This document shows positions 32,249 to 38,637 of a DNA stretch of 38,637 bases, piece by piece. The notes beneath the pieces were generated by a model. That model was not told the DNA's origin and ran no database searches. It was given only the letters and a program-made list of their open reading frames with translations. The DNA lies in the IMG/VR virus record IMGVR_UViG_3300021131_000020, positions 1-38,637 of that record; one strand, written 5' to 3'. Position 1 is the first letter of the stretch; the number at the start of each line of letters is the position of its first letter. Source of the stretch: a virus. A program made the position numbers and the translations under genes.

Positions 32249-32492
32249 TGCTACCTCGTATTAATTCATTAATTTTATCTTCCAAACGATTAAATCTTGT
32301 ATCGATGTGGTCCATAATCTTACCTAATTCAGCCTGAGTTACTGTATCACGAGCTACTTCTTCACGAGTCTTGTTTAATAAAATACTTAAACGATTTAAC
32401 TCTTGAAATTTTTCTTTCATTATAAAACCAACGATTGCAATAAGTATAGTTAAAATTGCATTCCAAAATGGCATGATTGTATCAGTTAGCAT
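32235..32492 (-). CDS. Small TM + coiled-coil protein
   Basis: An 85-residue product from the ATG at 32492, chosen over the GTG at 32498 because AAGGA lies 7 bases before the ATG but only 1-2 bases before the GTG. One membrane span lies near residues 7-25 (PFWNAILTILIAIVGFIM), followed by a charged helical tail predicted as coiled coil (LNRLSILLNKTREEVARDTV; FNRLEDKINELIRG). The layout is like small phage proteins of uncertain role, including spanin-like and holin-like ones, but it is far from the lysis cassette. It could act in entry or assembly. Confidence 0.6.
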   Translation of the reverse strand: MLTDTIMPFWNAILTILIAIVGFIMKEKFQELNRLSILLNKTREEVARDTVTQAELGKIMDHIDTRFNRLEDKINELIRGSNAKS

Positions 32493-32725
32493 TTCCACTT
32501 CCTTAAACTTTTATTAATTCTTGAATTAGGATCATTTGCAGTTTCAGAACTGGTTAAACGCTTTTTCATTCCTTCCATGCGAGCACAGAATGATCTTTTT
32601 CTAGCTCCACCTTCAGGCTGTGGTGGTTTAATATTATGTCCTTCAGCCTTGAGGCTTGCACGACCTTTTGCATTAAGTCCACCACTCGGATTTTTACCTT
32701 CTTTTCGTGTCCAAGCTCCAGCCAT
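32486..32725 (-). CDS. DUF6321-like basic protein
   Basis: A 79-residue, strongly basic protein with GGLNAKGRASLKAEGHNIKP, KRSFCARMEGMKKRL and the ending DPNSRINKSLRKWKC. I recognise this combination from a small uncharacterised phage family (DUF6321-like; the number is from memory). The two Cys (SFCAR and the C-terminal Cys) and the arginines suggest DNA binding, possibly with a metal. Its ATG lies one base beyond the stop of the large virion gene upstream. Confidence 0.68.
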   Translation of the reverse strand: MAGAWTRKEGKNPSGGLNAKGRASLKAEGHNIKPPQPEGGARKRSFCARMEGMKKRLTSSETANDPNSRINKSLRKWKC

Positions 32726-32726
32726 G

Positions 32727-35303
32727 TTATGCCATCGCTTCCTGACAAACTACGTTAACTTGCATCGTAGCACCAGCACTTGATGTAACAGCAACAGTCA
32801 AAATGTCTGGTATGTTACCTTTAATATTAGTTACAACTGGGAAAAAATTTAATAAATCTAATTGTTGCAAACCATTATTAGCAGTAGAGAATGCATATAC
32901 AACTTCACCACCTGATAAAGATGTTGCGGTTAAATCTTGTTGAGCAAATGAGTTATATGAACCTAACCCATTTAAAGGAACAAAGTTTGCATTAGTTAAT
33001 GAAATTTCATTAGTTGGTGTTCCAGAAATTAATTCAACTAAACAAGTTGCTGAAGAGTTAATTAACAATGTTTGTGGCAATAATTGACCACGATCAATTA
33101 AACCAATCTGATATGCATTACCAGCTGATGGCCCAGTTACTAATGGATTTCCAGTAACAACATCAACAAAATTAAGTGTTGTTGTTGTATTTGAAGTGAT
33201 ACGAGCCGTATAGTTTGCAGATACAGTTGCACTATTTGAATATGCTCCTGGACTTACAGGACCAAAGTTAATCAACACTTGGTTATACGTTAAAACAGTT
33301 ACAGAGTAAATACCGTTATAAGAACTTGGGTTTGAATTGCTAATAATAACTTGGTCATTGGTGTTTAAATAATGAGCCGATTGGAATGTAACAGTAGCAC
33401 TATAGTTATTTACACCAGCAACTTTTGGTGTTGGTCCAGTTAATGCACTAATCGTAGCAATTGAAGGTAAACTTGCTGTGTAATACACATATTTACCTAC
33501 CCATTGATTTGCTGCCCAATATGTTGCTGTTGGAACAGAAGAGGGTGTTGCTGTATTTGGAAAGTTAGGTATTTGCAATACCATTGTAGTTGTACTGGGT
33601 ACGTTATTAATCAAATATGTATTTGCTGCATAAGACTGTGTTGCAGTAATAGTTCCTGTTGCTCCTGCAATTGCTGATGCACTACTAACTTGATATGTTC
33701 CTACTCCACCAGCTGTATAAAAACTATATGTGCCAGAAGCTTGAACAGTAAATGCTTGACTTAAAATAACTGTTGAACCAATAACCTGTTGTACAAAAGT
33801 ACCACTTGGAACCCCTGTTCCAGAAACAAATTGACCTGCCAACAAACTTGTACCAGCACTTAAAGATACTGCATTTTGTCCAACAGTTCCACCACTTACA
33901 TATGTAGGAGTTACAACAGCAGATCCAGTTGCTGTTAATTGATTAACAATAGTTGGAGAACCTACAATACCTGTTCCAGTCAAAACTTGAAGATCGGTAA
34001 TAATGCCTGTATTAGCCGTTACAGTAAGCGTTGTTCCGCTAATCGTATAAGCAGTAATAGAAGCTACTTGAGTAAATGCACTTAAAGTTATGTATTGAGC
34101 TGGAGAATTAGCGGCAGCATTAGTTACTGCATAATTATGGGCGGCACTAAATGTTAATAATGCTTGACCATTATTTCCTTGCCCAACCATTGAACTAATT
34201 GTTCCAACAGAACCATTAATAGTTAATGAAGATTGAGTTCCTGAAGTTATGGCCGTTTGTGTATTATCAAATAAATCAGTTCCAACAGGTCTCATACGGA
34301 AAGACATTGCTGGGAAACGAATAGATGATGATGGAACTGTACGGTTTTGTGTTGCAGCATCATTACCATAAGAATAAGTAAATCCACGCTGTTTATCAAT
34401 ACCACCTTCAATCAATACAGATACACCATAGTGAGTCATAACAGATTGAAGTCCAGTACTTGAATTACGTTGTTCATAACGAACAGGCAAGTTACCTGTA
34501 CGACTCCATGGTTTAATTTGTGGAGTATTATTAACAATACCGTTACCAGTACCAACTTGATGCAATACCCAAGGCTCGCCATTAATAACCACCCCCCAGC
34601 GAAGTGCACCAGCACCATACCAAGCGTATTCCATCCAAATCATTTGAACTTTTGTCCAATCAATGGCATTAATAATTGTTCTATTGCCATTCCATAAAGA
34701 CATATCAAATACTGTATCTTGTGGCAAACCACCTGAATCAGAACGAATTACACAATACATTCCTTGTGGATTACCTGCTCCATTAGGGGTATTTTGCATA
34801 AAAAATATGCCGTTTGCATCATCAAAAATACCAACACGCTGAAATTGACCTGAAACAGCTCCACCAAAGTTGACATTAGATGCCATGTAAAAAGTTTTAC
34901 CTGGCTGATAACGATGATATGGTCTTGATTGACGAATTGTAATATCACCAGGAATAGGTGATCCGCCAATATTAGGATTACCTCCAATAGTCATGGTTAC
35001 ACCACCAAGACCTGGGTTTTGAACTATAGATGCATTACCTGATACGTTTTGAATAAACTGTTCCCAACGCAAAGGTTGTGTACCATATTCAAAGTCTGCA
35101 TCGTAAATATTTTGTGATTGTGATACTTTAAGTTTACCTACTACATCACGCAAACGCTGTGGAGCAATAAACTCAGCAGCCCCATCAATACCTTGCCAAA
35201 CCGTAGATGGAGTTTGATTACCCATCTGACCAGTTTGTTGATTGGTACCATTAGCACTATTCTGGTTGTTTCCAGAAAAGAAATTAAATAAATTCATGCC
35301 CAT
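32727..35303 (-). CDS. Large virion structural protein with beta-domain inserts
   Basis: An 858-residue virion protein. The conserved N-terminal half (PQRLRDVVGKLKVSQSQNIY; FEYGTQPLRWEQFIQ; YHRYQPGKTFYMASNVNFGG; FQRVGIFDDANGIFF) is familiar from many podovirus-like environmental phages, annotated only as a structural protein. The centre, about 350-720, is a series of Ser/Thr/Gly beta domains, including a block (SGTGVPSGTFVQQVIGSTVI, about 465-530) related to ones in the 292- and 819-residue proteins. The C-terminus returns to conserved sequence (GQLLPQTLLINSSATCLVEL). AAGGAG stands 6 bases before ATG, just after a strong terminator, so it may begin a new transcript. Confidence 0.7.
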   Translation of the reverse strand: MGMNLFNFFSGNNQNSANGTNQQTGQMGNQTPSTVWQGIDGAAEFIAPQRLRDVVGKLKVSQSQNIYDADFEYGTQPLRWEQFIQNVSGNASIVQNPGLGGVTMTIGGNPNIGGSPIPGDITIRQSRPYHRYQPGKTFYMASNVNFGGAVSGQFQRVGIFDDANGIFFMQNTPNGAGNPQGMYCVIRSDSGGLPQDTVFDMSLWNGNRTIINAIDWTKVQMIWMEYAWYGAGALRWGVVINGEPWVLHQVGTGNGIVNNTPQIKPWSRTGNLPVRYEQRNSSTGLQSVMTHYGVSVLIEGGIDKQRGFTYSYGNDAATQNRTVPSSSIRFPAMSFRMRPVGTDLFDNTQTAITSGTQSSLTINGSVGTISSMVGQGNNGQALLTFSAAHNYAVTNAAANSPAQYITLSAFTQVASITAYTISGTTLTVTANTGIITDLQVLTGTGIVGSPTIVNQLTATGSAVVTPTYVSGGTVGQNAVSLSAGTSLLAGQFVSGTGVPSGTFVQQVIGSTVILSQAFTVQASGTYSFYTAGGVGTYQVSSASAIAGATGTITATQSYAANTYLINNVPSTTTMVLQIPNFPNTATPSSVPTATYWAANQWVGKYVYYTASLPSIATISALTGPTPKVAGVNNYSATVTFQSAHYLNTNDQVIISNSNPSSYNGIYSVTVLTYNQVLINFGPVSPGAYSNSATVSANYTARITSNTTTTLNFVDVVTGNPLVTGPSAGNAYQIGLIDRGQLLPQTLLINSSATCLVELISGTPTNEISLTNANFVPLNGLGSYNSFAQQDLTATSLSGGEVVYAFSTANNGLQQLDLLNFFPVVTNIKGNIPDILTVAVTSSAGATMQVNVVCQEAMA

Positions 35304-35321
35304 ATAAGCTCCTTAGATTTT

Positions 35322-35345
35322 AAAAAAGGGGTCCTTAGACCCCTC
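35322..35345 (-). terminator. Rho-independent terminator
   Basis: Minus strand: GGGGTC, loop TAAG, GACCCC, then six Ts. The stem is perfect over six base pairs (four G-C). It lies just after the 236-residue virion gene's stop and before the large virion gene, so it ends one late transcript or attenuates into the next. Confidence 0.85.
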
Positions 35346-35352
35346 AACGCTA

Positions 35353-36063
35353 TTAATCAAAGTTACCGTATGGATAAGTTGTACTTGTACCAATATTCAT
35401 ATCTAATTGATTGTATCGAATAGTGATTTCAACTTGACCAGAAGACAAACCAGCAGCACCAGTAGTCATTTTAAGACCTACAACAACTTGTGAAAACCAT
35501 GTAGGCTGTTGACCAGGTTGTAAATTTTGAACGTCTTGTAATGTTGCACTAGTATATGCCAACTGTGTACCAACATAAGTTGCTGTATATCTTTGAGCAG
35601 CTGGGCTAGAAATATTTGCAAATGTTGCATATACACCTGTAGATGTTGCAAAGTTATTAGAAACATATGGTTGAATTGCTGTAACAGCAACTGGAGTCCC
35701 TTGAGAATCTTTTGGAACCGTTCCAATATCAAGAATAATATCAGTAATATTAGAAGAGTATGGCAGCCAAAATACTGCACCACGATATACGGTTGATGAA
35801 GCATCAGCCGTTGGAGCTGTCGCTGCTGTTGGTCCTGATGTGCTATATACACCAGATTGTGGAGTGTAAATAGTTGCTGCACTATTAGGAATTCCGTTTG
35901 AGTTAACAAAAACACCAGATCCACCACCATAATTGGCGGTATTGTTTGTTGTTACAGAAAAATCTAAAAATGCAGATTGAATTAAATCTGTGTAACCTAC
36001 GTTACGAAGTGGTGCAAAACGATTGTCACCAGATAAAATTGGTCCTTCAAAAGTTGTACGCAT
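35353..36063 (-). CDS. Virion structural protein, unnamed family
   Basis: A 236-residue beta-rich protein. The start (MRTTFEGPILSGDNRFAPLR) is a recognisable phage signature found near capsid genes. The body is Ser/Thr/Gly-rich strands (STVYRGAVFWLPYSSNITDI; VTAIQPYVSNNFATSTGVYA) ending QVEITIRYNQLDMNIGTSTT. AAAAGGAG precedes the ATG. It follows the homing endonuclease with a one-base overlap and ends just before a terminator. A decoration or minor capsid role is plausible from position. Confidence 0.6.
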   Translation of the reverse strand: MRTTFEGPILSGDNRFAPLRNVGYTDLIQSAFLDFSVTTNNTANYGGGSGVFVNSNGIPNSAATIYTPQSGVYSTSGPTAATAPTADASSTVYRGAVFWLPYSSNITDIILDIGTVPKDSQGTPVAVTAIQPYVSNNFATSTGVYATFANISSPAAQRYTATYVGTQLAYTSATLQDVQNLQPGQQPTWFSQVVVGLKMTTGAAGLSSGQVEITIRYNQLDMNIGTSTTYPYGNFD

Positions 36064-36650
36064 TATAAAACTCCTTTTAAATATGAATACTTGAGAGCAA
36101 TTTTCCTAGTAGATGATGTATCTCTACCAATAACACGCCCTCTCTCAGCATAGGACATATTAGGATTATTAACTATAAATTTAACAATTGCAAGGTATTT
36201 TAGATCAGATAAAGCTATATTTCTACGAGTTTTTTTAATTTTTTCAATATACTCTTTTGTTAAATGATTTCTTTGATTAACTTTACTTTTTGAAATTTTT
36301 TGTTTAGTTTCTTCTGTATGTTTTTTCCCTCTCATTGGGACTTTTGCGGTATCAGAAATATTAAAAACACAAGGCTCATCAAAATGTGCTCTACCTTGCA
36401 AAAATTCATTTTCGAAATCATCTAAATCATCTGCTAATCCACATTCAATTTCTAAACTCCAATCAAAAGCATTTTTACCGTATTTATTATAAGAATGTTG
36501 GAGTATAGGATTTATATGGCATCCTTTATCTAAAAGTCTAAAATGTTCATGGATACGTTTTTTTACGTTTTGTGATTGACCAACATAGGATTGATTCGTA
36601 ATTTTATTACGAATTTTATATATTCCTATGTAGTCGTGTGCATATGGCAT
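36063..36650 (-). CDS. GIY-YIG homing endonuclease
   Basis: A 195-residue SegA-like free-standing homing endonuclease. The catalytic domain is N-terminal: GIY (9-11), YVG (22-24), Arg31 in NVKKRIHEHF and a Glu in LDDFENEFLQ. A central Lys-rich linker follows (GKKHTEETKQKISKSKVNQR). The C-terminus carries a helix-turn-helix-like DNA-contact stretch (NPNMSYAERGRVIGRDTSST). It sits between the capsid gene and a virion gene, has its own promoter (TTGCAC-16-TATATT) and an AAGGAA site 7 bases before ATG. It probably cuts a homologous site in phages lacking it. Confidence 0.92.
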   Translation of the reverse strand: MPYAHDYIGIYKIRNKITNQSYVGQSQNVKKRIHEHFRLLDKGCHINPILQHSYNKYGKNAFDWSLEIECGLADDLDDFENEFLQGRAHFDEPCVFNISDTAKVPMRGKKHTEETKQKISKSKVNQRNHLTKEYIEKIKKTRRNIALSDLKYLAIVKFIVNNPNMSYAERGRVIGRDTSSTRKIALKYSYLKGVL

Positions 36651-36669
36651 GATAAAGTTCCTTGGAACT

Positions 36670-36697
36670 AATATACCACAATTTAAATTTTGTGCAA
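36670..36697 (-). promoter_or_regulatory. Promoter for the GIY-YIG gene
   Basis: Minus strand TTGCAC (36692-36697) and TATATT (36670-36675) are 16 bases apart, a fair sigma-70 match. It lies just past the capsid terminator and upstream of the homing endonuclease start, which it would serve after the terminator has cut capsid transcription. Confidence 0.55.
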
Positions 36698-36706
36698 TCT
36701 TTTTAA

Positions 36707-36738
36707 TAAAAAAATCCCCAGTTTTTTAGGCTGGGGAC
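36707..36738 (-). terminator. Rho-independent terminator after the capsid gene
   Basis: Minus strand: TCCCCAG, a loop of about nine bases, CTGGGGA, then a run of Ts. A seven-base-pair GC-rich stem plus T tract is a strong terminator. It would end the capsid-gene transcript. Confidence 0.88.
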
Positions 36739-36763
36739 AAGTCCTCTCACGAAGGAAATAACC

Positions 36764-37666
36764 TTAGTAAGAACCGTAGATACCTAATGGATCAGATACA
36801 CCAAAAGAATAACGCTCACGAGACTTGTAACGTACGTTACCTGTATCGAAGTCACCATCCATTGAGTTCTGTAAAGGTGTTCTTACGAACATCTTAAGAC
36901 CGTTAGGAACATCAGTAGTCAAGAACCATGCGTTAGTTGCTGTCAAGAAGTGGTTAATTGCGTAACCTTCTGGAACAGAACCGTTGTTCTTAATTGCGTT
37001 GATGTCGTTGTTGTTTGTACCAACACGGAGTTCAGTATCTAACAAACGAGTTGCTACGAACTGGAGTGCAGGTGGAACAATCAACTTCTTCGGTTTTGCA
37101 GCGATTAATAAACCACGCTCATCAGTCCATGCAGCGATTTGAATAACAGCATTTTCCAATGCAGTTTCGTTCAAGTCAGCAGGAGTTGATGGAGTGTTGG
37201 CGTTAGTACCACCAGAGATTAATGGATGTGCAGTAGAGAACAAAGGTTGGCCGTCACCATAAGTGAACTGGCTATTGAAACCATTGTTTAATACAGCAGC
37301 AGCTTTAACCTGTTTGGTGTAAGCCATTGCACGAGCCAAAGCTTTGGTATAGCGACCAGAGAGAGAATCGTACAAGTTATCTTCAATTGCCTCTTCAGTT
37401 AAGCTAAAGCCAAGAGCGATAGTTTCATGGTTATAACGAGCTGTCCATGCTTCCTGTCCGTTGTCATAAGCGATGGCTTGACCTTCGTTTTTGACTGGAG
37501 CAGCAGAGAAACCTGACAGTTTTGTTTCTTCTTCAAAAGAACGCTCAGAAGTTTCAATTTCGTAAAACTCTTTGTGTTCTTCACCGTAACGAGCATACTC
37601 AAGACCAAACAAAGCGTTTAATCCAGGTAATAGCTCTTTTAATAGTTGTGCACGAGAAATAGCCAT
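36764..37666 (-). CDS. Major capsid protein
   Basis: A 300-residue coat protein of the HK97 fold, related by pattern to Mu-like head-subunit families and to coats common in environmental phages. Diagnostic blocks: AQLLKELLPGLNALFGLEY, AWTARYNHETIALGFSLTEE, AIEDNLYDSLSGRYTKALAR, SMDGDFDTGNVRYKSRERYS and the end FGVSDPLGIYGSY. The length is that of an unprocessed coat with no separate delta-domain scaffold visible in the gene. AAGGAG lies about 8 bases before ATG. It follows the 292-residue capsid-associated gene and ends in a strong terminator, as expected for a highly expressed gene. Confidence 0.93.
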   Translation of the reverse strand: MAISRAQLLKELLPGLNALFGLEYARYGEEHKEFYEIETSERSFEEETKLSGFSAAPVKNEGQAIAYDNGQEAWTARYNHETIALGFSLTEEAIEDNLYDSLSGRYTKALARAMAYTKQVKAAAVLNNGFNSQFTYGDGQPLFSTAHPLISGGTNANTPSTPADLNETALENAVIQIAAWTDERGLLIAAKPKKLIVPPALQFVATRLLDTELRVGTNNNDINAIKNNGSVPEGYAINHFLTATNAWFLTTDVPNGLKMFVRTPLQNSMDGDFDTGNVRYKSRERYSFGVSDPLGIYGSY

Positions 37667-37681
37667 TTAAATGCTCCTTAA

Positions 37682-38560
37682 TTAAACACCAGTTGCATTG
37701 AAGTAACTGTGGTAACCGAAGTTCCACGCCACTAATGCTTCTGGGTAGCCAGTGAATGAAAAACCTGTAGCTGTCGATTGAGCAGTTGTTACCGCTGTAT
37801 TGATAGTTACGGTGGTGCCGTTTACAGTTGTTACATAGGTATTCGAGCCTGAAGCAATACCAGGACCAGAAATAACCATACCAGGCAGAATTGCGCTGTT
37901 AGCAGCAGATAAAGTAACAGTTGTGCTAGATGTAGTAGCATTTTGTGTCACAGTAACAGCTGAAGCAGGGACAACCTGAACGATACGGAAAGGTGCAGAT
38001 GTAGTCAACGGAGTGATTGCTGATGTACTTGTGGCAGCAGCAGAAATCGCAATACCAGCAGAAGAATCGCCAGTAGTTGTCGAACCAGTATTACCAGCAG
38101 CTGCTCCAATGTAATAAGCATTAGAACCAACAAACGCTGGGTTTAGGTATTGAATGGTTGTAGAACCACCAGTACCAGCTGGGTTAGACAAGCAAACTGC
38201 TTGGAAAACTGCTTGTGGATCATCTACAACATAACCAATCGCATCAGGAGCACTTGTAGAAGCATTCCAAAATTGATAACGGTTTTTACCGTAAATAGGA
38301 CCACCTGTTGTTGAATACTCGCAACCTACAAAAATACCAATCGTGCCAGCAACAGCAGATGAAGCGTTATATGTAAGCGATGAAGCGATGATATTACCGA
38401 TATTAGCCGATGTACCAATCTGCACAACGTCACCGTTGAACATACTAGTACTATAACCGTTGGTGATTGGAAACATGCGAGTAGAACCAGCATATACACG
38501 ACCACCAATCAGGTTAACTGGCTTTAGCCCATAAGGGGCTGCTACTGTAGGATAAGCCAT
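37682..38560 (-). CDS. Capsid-associated protein with Ig-like insert
   Basis: A 292-residue virion protein. The N-terminal half (MAYPTVAAPYGLKPVNLIGG, RVYAGSTRMFPI, YQFWNASTSAPDAIGYVVDD, PQAVFQAVCLSN) is a common companion of this capsid family. The C-terminal half has an Ig-like beta block (PGMVISGPGIASGSNTYVTT and GTTVTINTAVTT, about 200-270), then a short return (YPEALVAWNFGYHSYFNATG). Probably a decoration or minor capsid protein. AGGAG stands 6 bases before ATG. The insert resembles ones in two other virion genes here. Confidence 0.72.
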   Translation of the reverse strand: MAYPTVAAPYGLKPVNLIGGRVYAGSTRMFPITNGYSTSMFNGDVVQIGTSANIGNIIASSLTYNASSAVAGTIGIFVGCEYSTTGGPIYGKNRYQFWNASTSAPDAIGYVVDDPQAVFQAVCLSNPAGTGGSTTIQYLNPAFVGSNAYYIGAAAGNTGSTTTGDSSAGIAISAAATSTSAITPLTTSAPFRIVQVVPASAVTVTQNATTSSTTVTLSAANSAILPGMVISGPGIASGSNTYVTTVNGTTVTINTAVTTAQSTATGFSFTGYPEALVAWNFGYHSYFNATGV

Positions 38561-38575
38561 ATAATTCTCCTAAAA

Positions 38576-38637
38576 TTATGAACGATTTCCAAAACTAACC
38601 GTAGACTTCCGTTCTTGGAACAGAGGCATACGAGAGT
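38576..38637 (-). CDS. 3' end of an upstream leftward gene (partial)
   Basis: The last codons of a frame that enters from the right edge read MPLFQERKSTVSFGNRS followed by TAA, 15 bases before the ATG of the 292-residue gene. It could be the end of a scaffold or head gene, or a very short frame starting at the ATG at 38629. Too little is present to judge function. Confidence 0.3.
   Translation of the reverse strand, partial: SRMPLFQERKSTVSFGNRS

Noticed and set aside
1-38637. tRNA genes, integrase, transposase, reverse transcriptase (diversity-generating element)
   Set aside because: Searched by eye for cloverleaf arms, catalytic triads and YxDD-type motifs; none found. A covariance-model scan would be needed to exclude tRNAs fully.

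Overview
The window is a contiguous piece of a tailed double-stranded DNA phage (or prophage) genome, AT-rich (roughly 35-38% GC by eye). Apart from one rightward gene at the left edge, every gene reads leftward on the minus strand, so the functional order runs from high to low coordinates. There is a typical HK97-like major capsid protein, a head-tail adaptor, neck and tail-tube-like proteins, and no sheath, tape measure or baseplate genes. Together these suggest a short-tailed (podovirus-like) virion. The host cannot be named from the sequence; a Gram-negative aquatic bacterium is a guess based on resemblance to environmental phage proteins. Terminase, portal and replication genes are not in the window and presumably lie outside it.

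Layout in transcription order: (1) 38.6-35.3 kb holds the head genes: a capsid-associated protein with an Ig-like insert, the major capsid protein, a strong terminator, a GIY-YIG homing endonuclease with its own promoter, a virion protein and a second strong terminator. (2) 35.3-28.5 kb holds a large virion protein, then about ten small, basic, often His/Lys/Gly-rich proteins joined by ATGA-type overlaps, with neck and adaptor proteins among them. (3) 28.5-21.0 kb holds the adaptor and a receptor-binding module: a YadA-head-like fibre, a protein of about twelve 20-residue repeats, a short fibre and an Asp-box propeller-like protein. (4) 21.0-19.3 kb is the lysis cassette: membrane-anchored coiled-coil protein, two small membrane proteins, GTA-type holin and GH108 endolysin. 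(5) 19.3-11.6 kb holds a tail-tube or DNA-stabilisation protein, an HNH/AP2 homing endonuclease with a near-consensus promoter, a small protein, two probable internal virion proteins and a GNAT acetyltransferase. (6) 11.6-0.5 kb is one 3,696-codon gene for a polyvalent protein. It joins a predicted membrane-active N-terminus, an N6-adenine methylase-like domain, a Strawberry-notch-type SF2 helicase, a HELTH zincin-like motif and an LPD38-type C-terminus. (7) The left edge has RusA on the plus strand, convergent with the giant gene, and the first 19 codons of another leftward gene.

The genes build and arm one particle: capsid, neck, tail, adhesins, lysis, then proteins likely carried in the virion. 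The giant protein is plausibly injected with the DNA (a DarB-like antirestriction or DNA-processing role), which is inference. No tRNA, CRISPR array, integrase or attachment site was found, and no stretch over 300 bases lacks a gene. Four small genes (30445-30621, 23874-24035, 20351-20521, 20281-20358) were read directly from the sequence with corrected or newly found starts.
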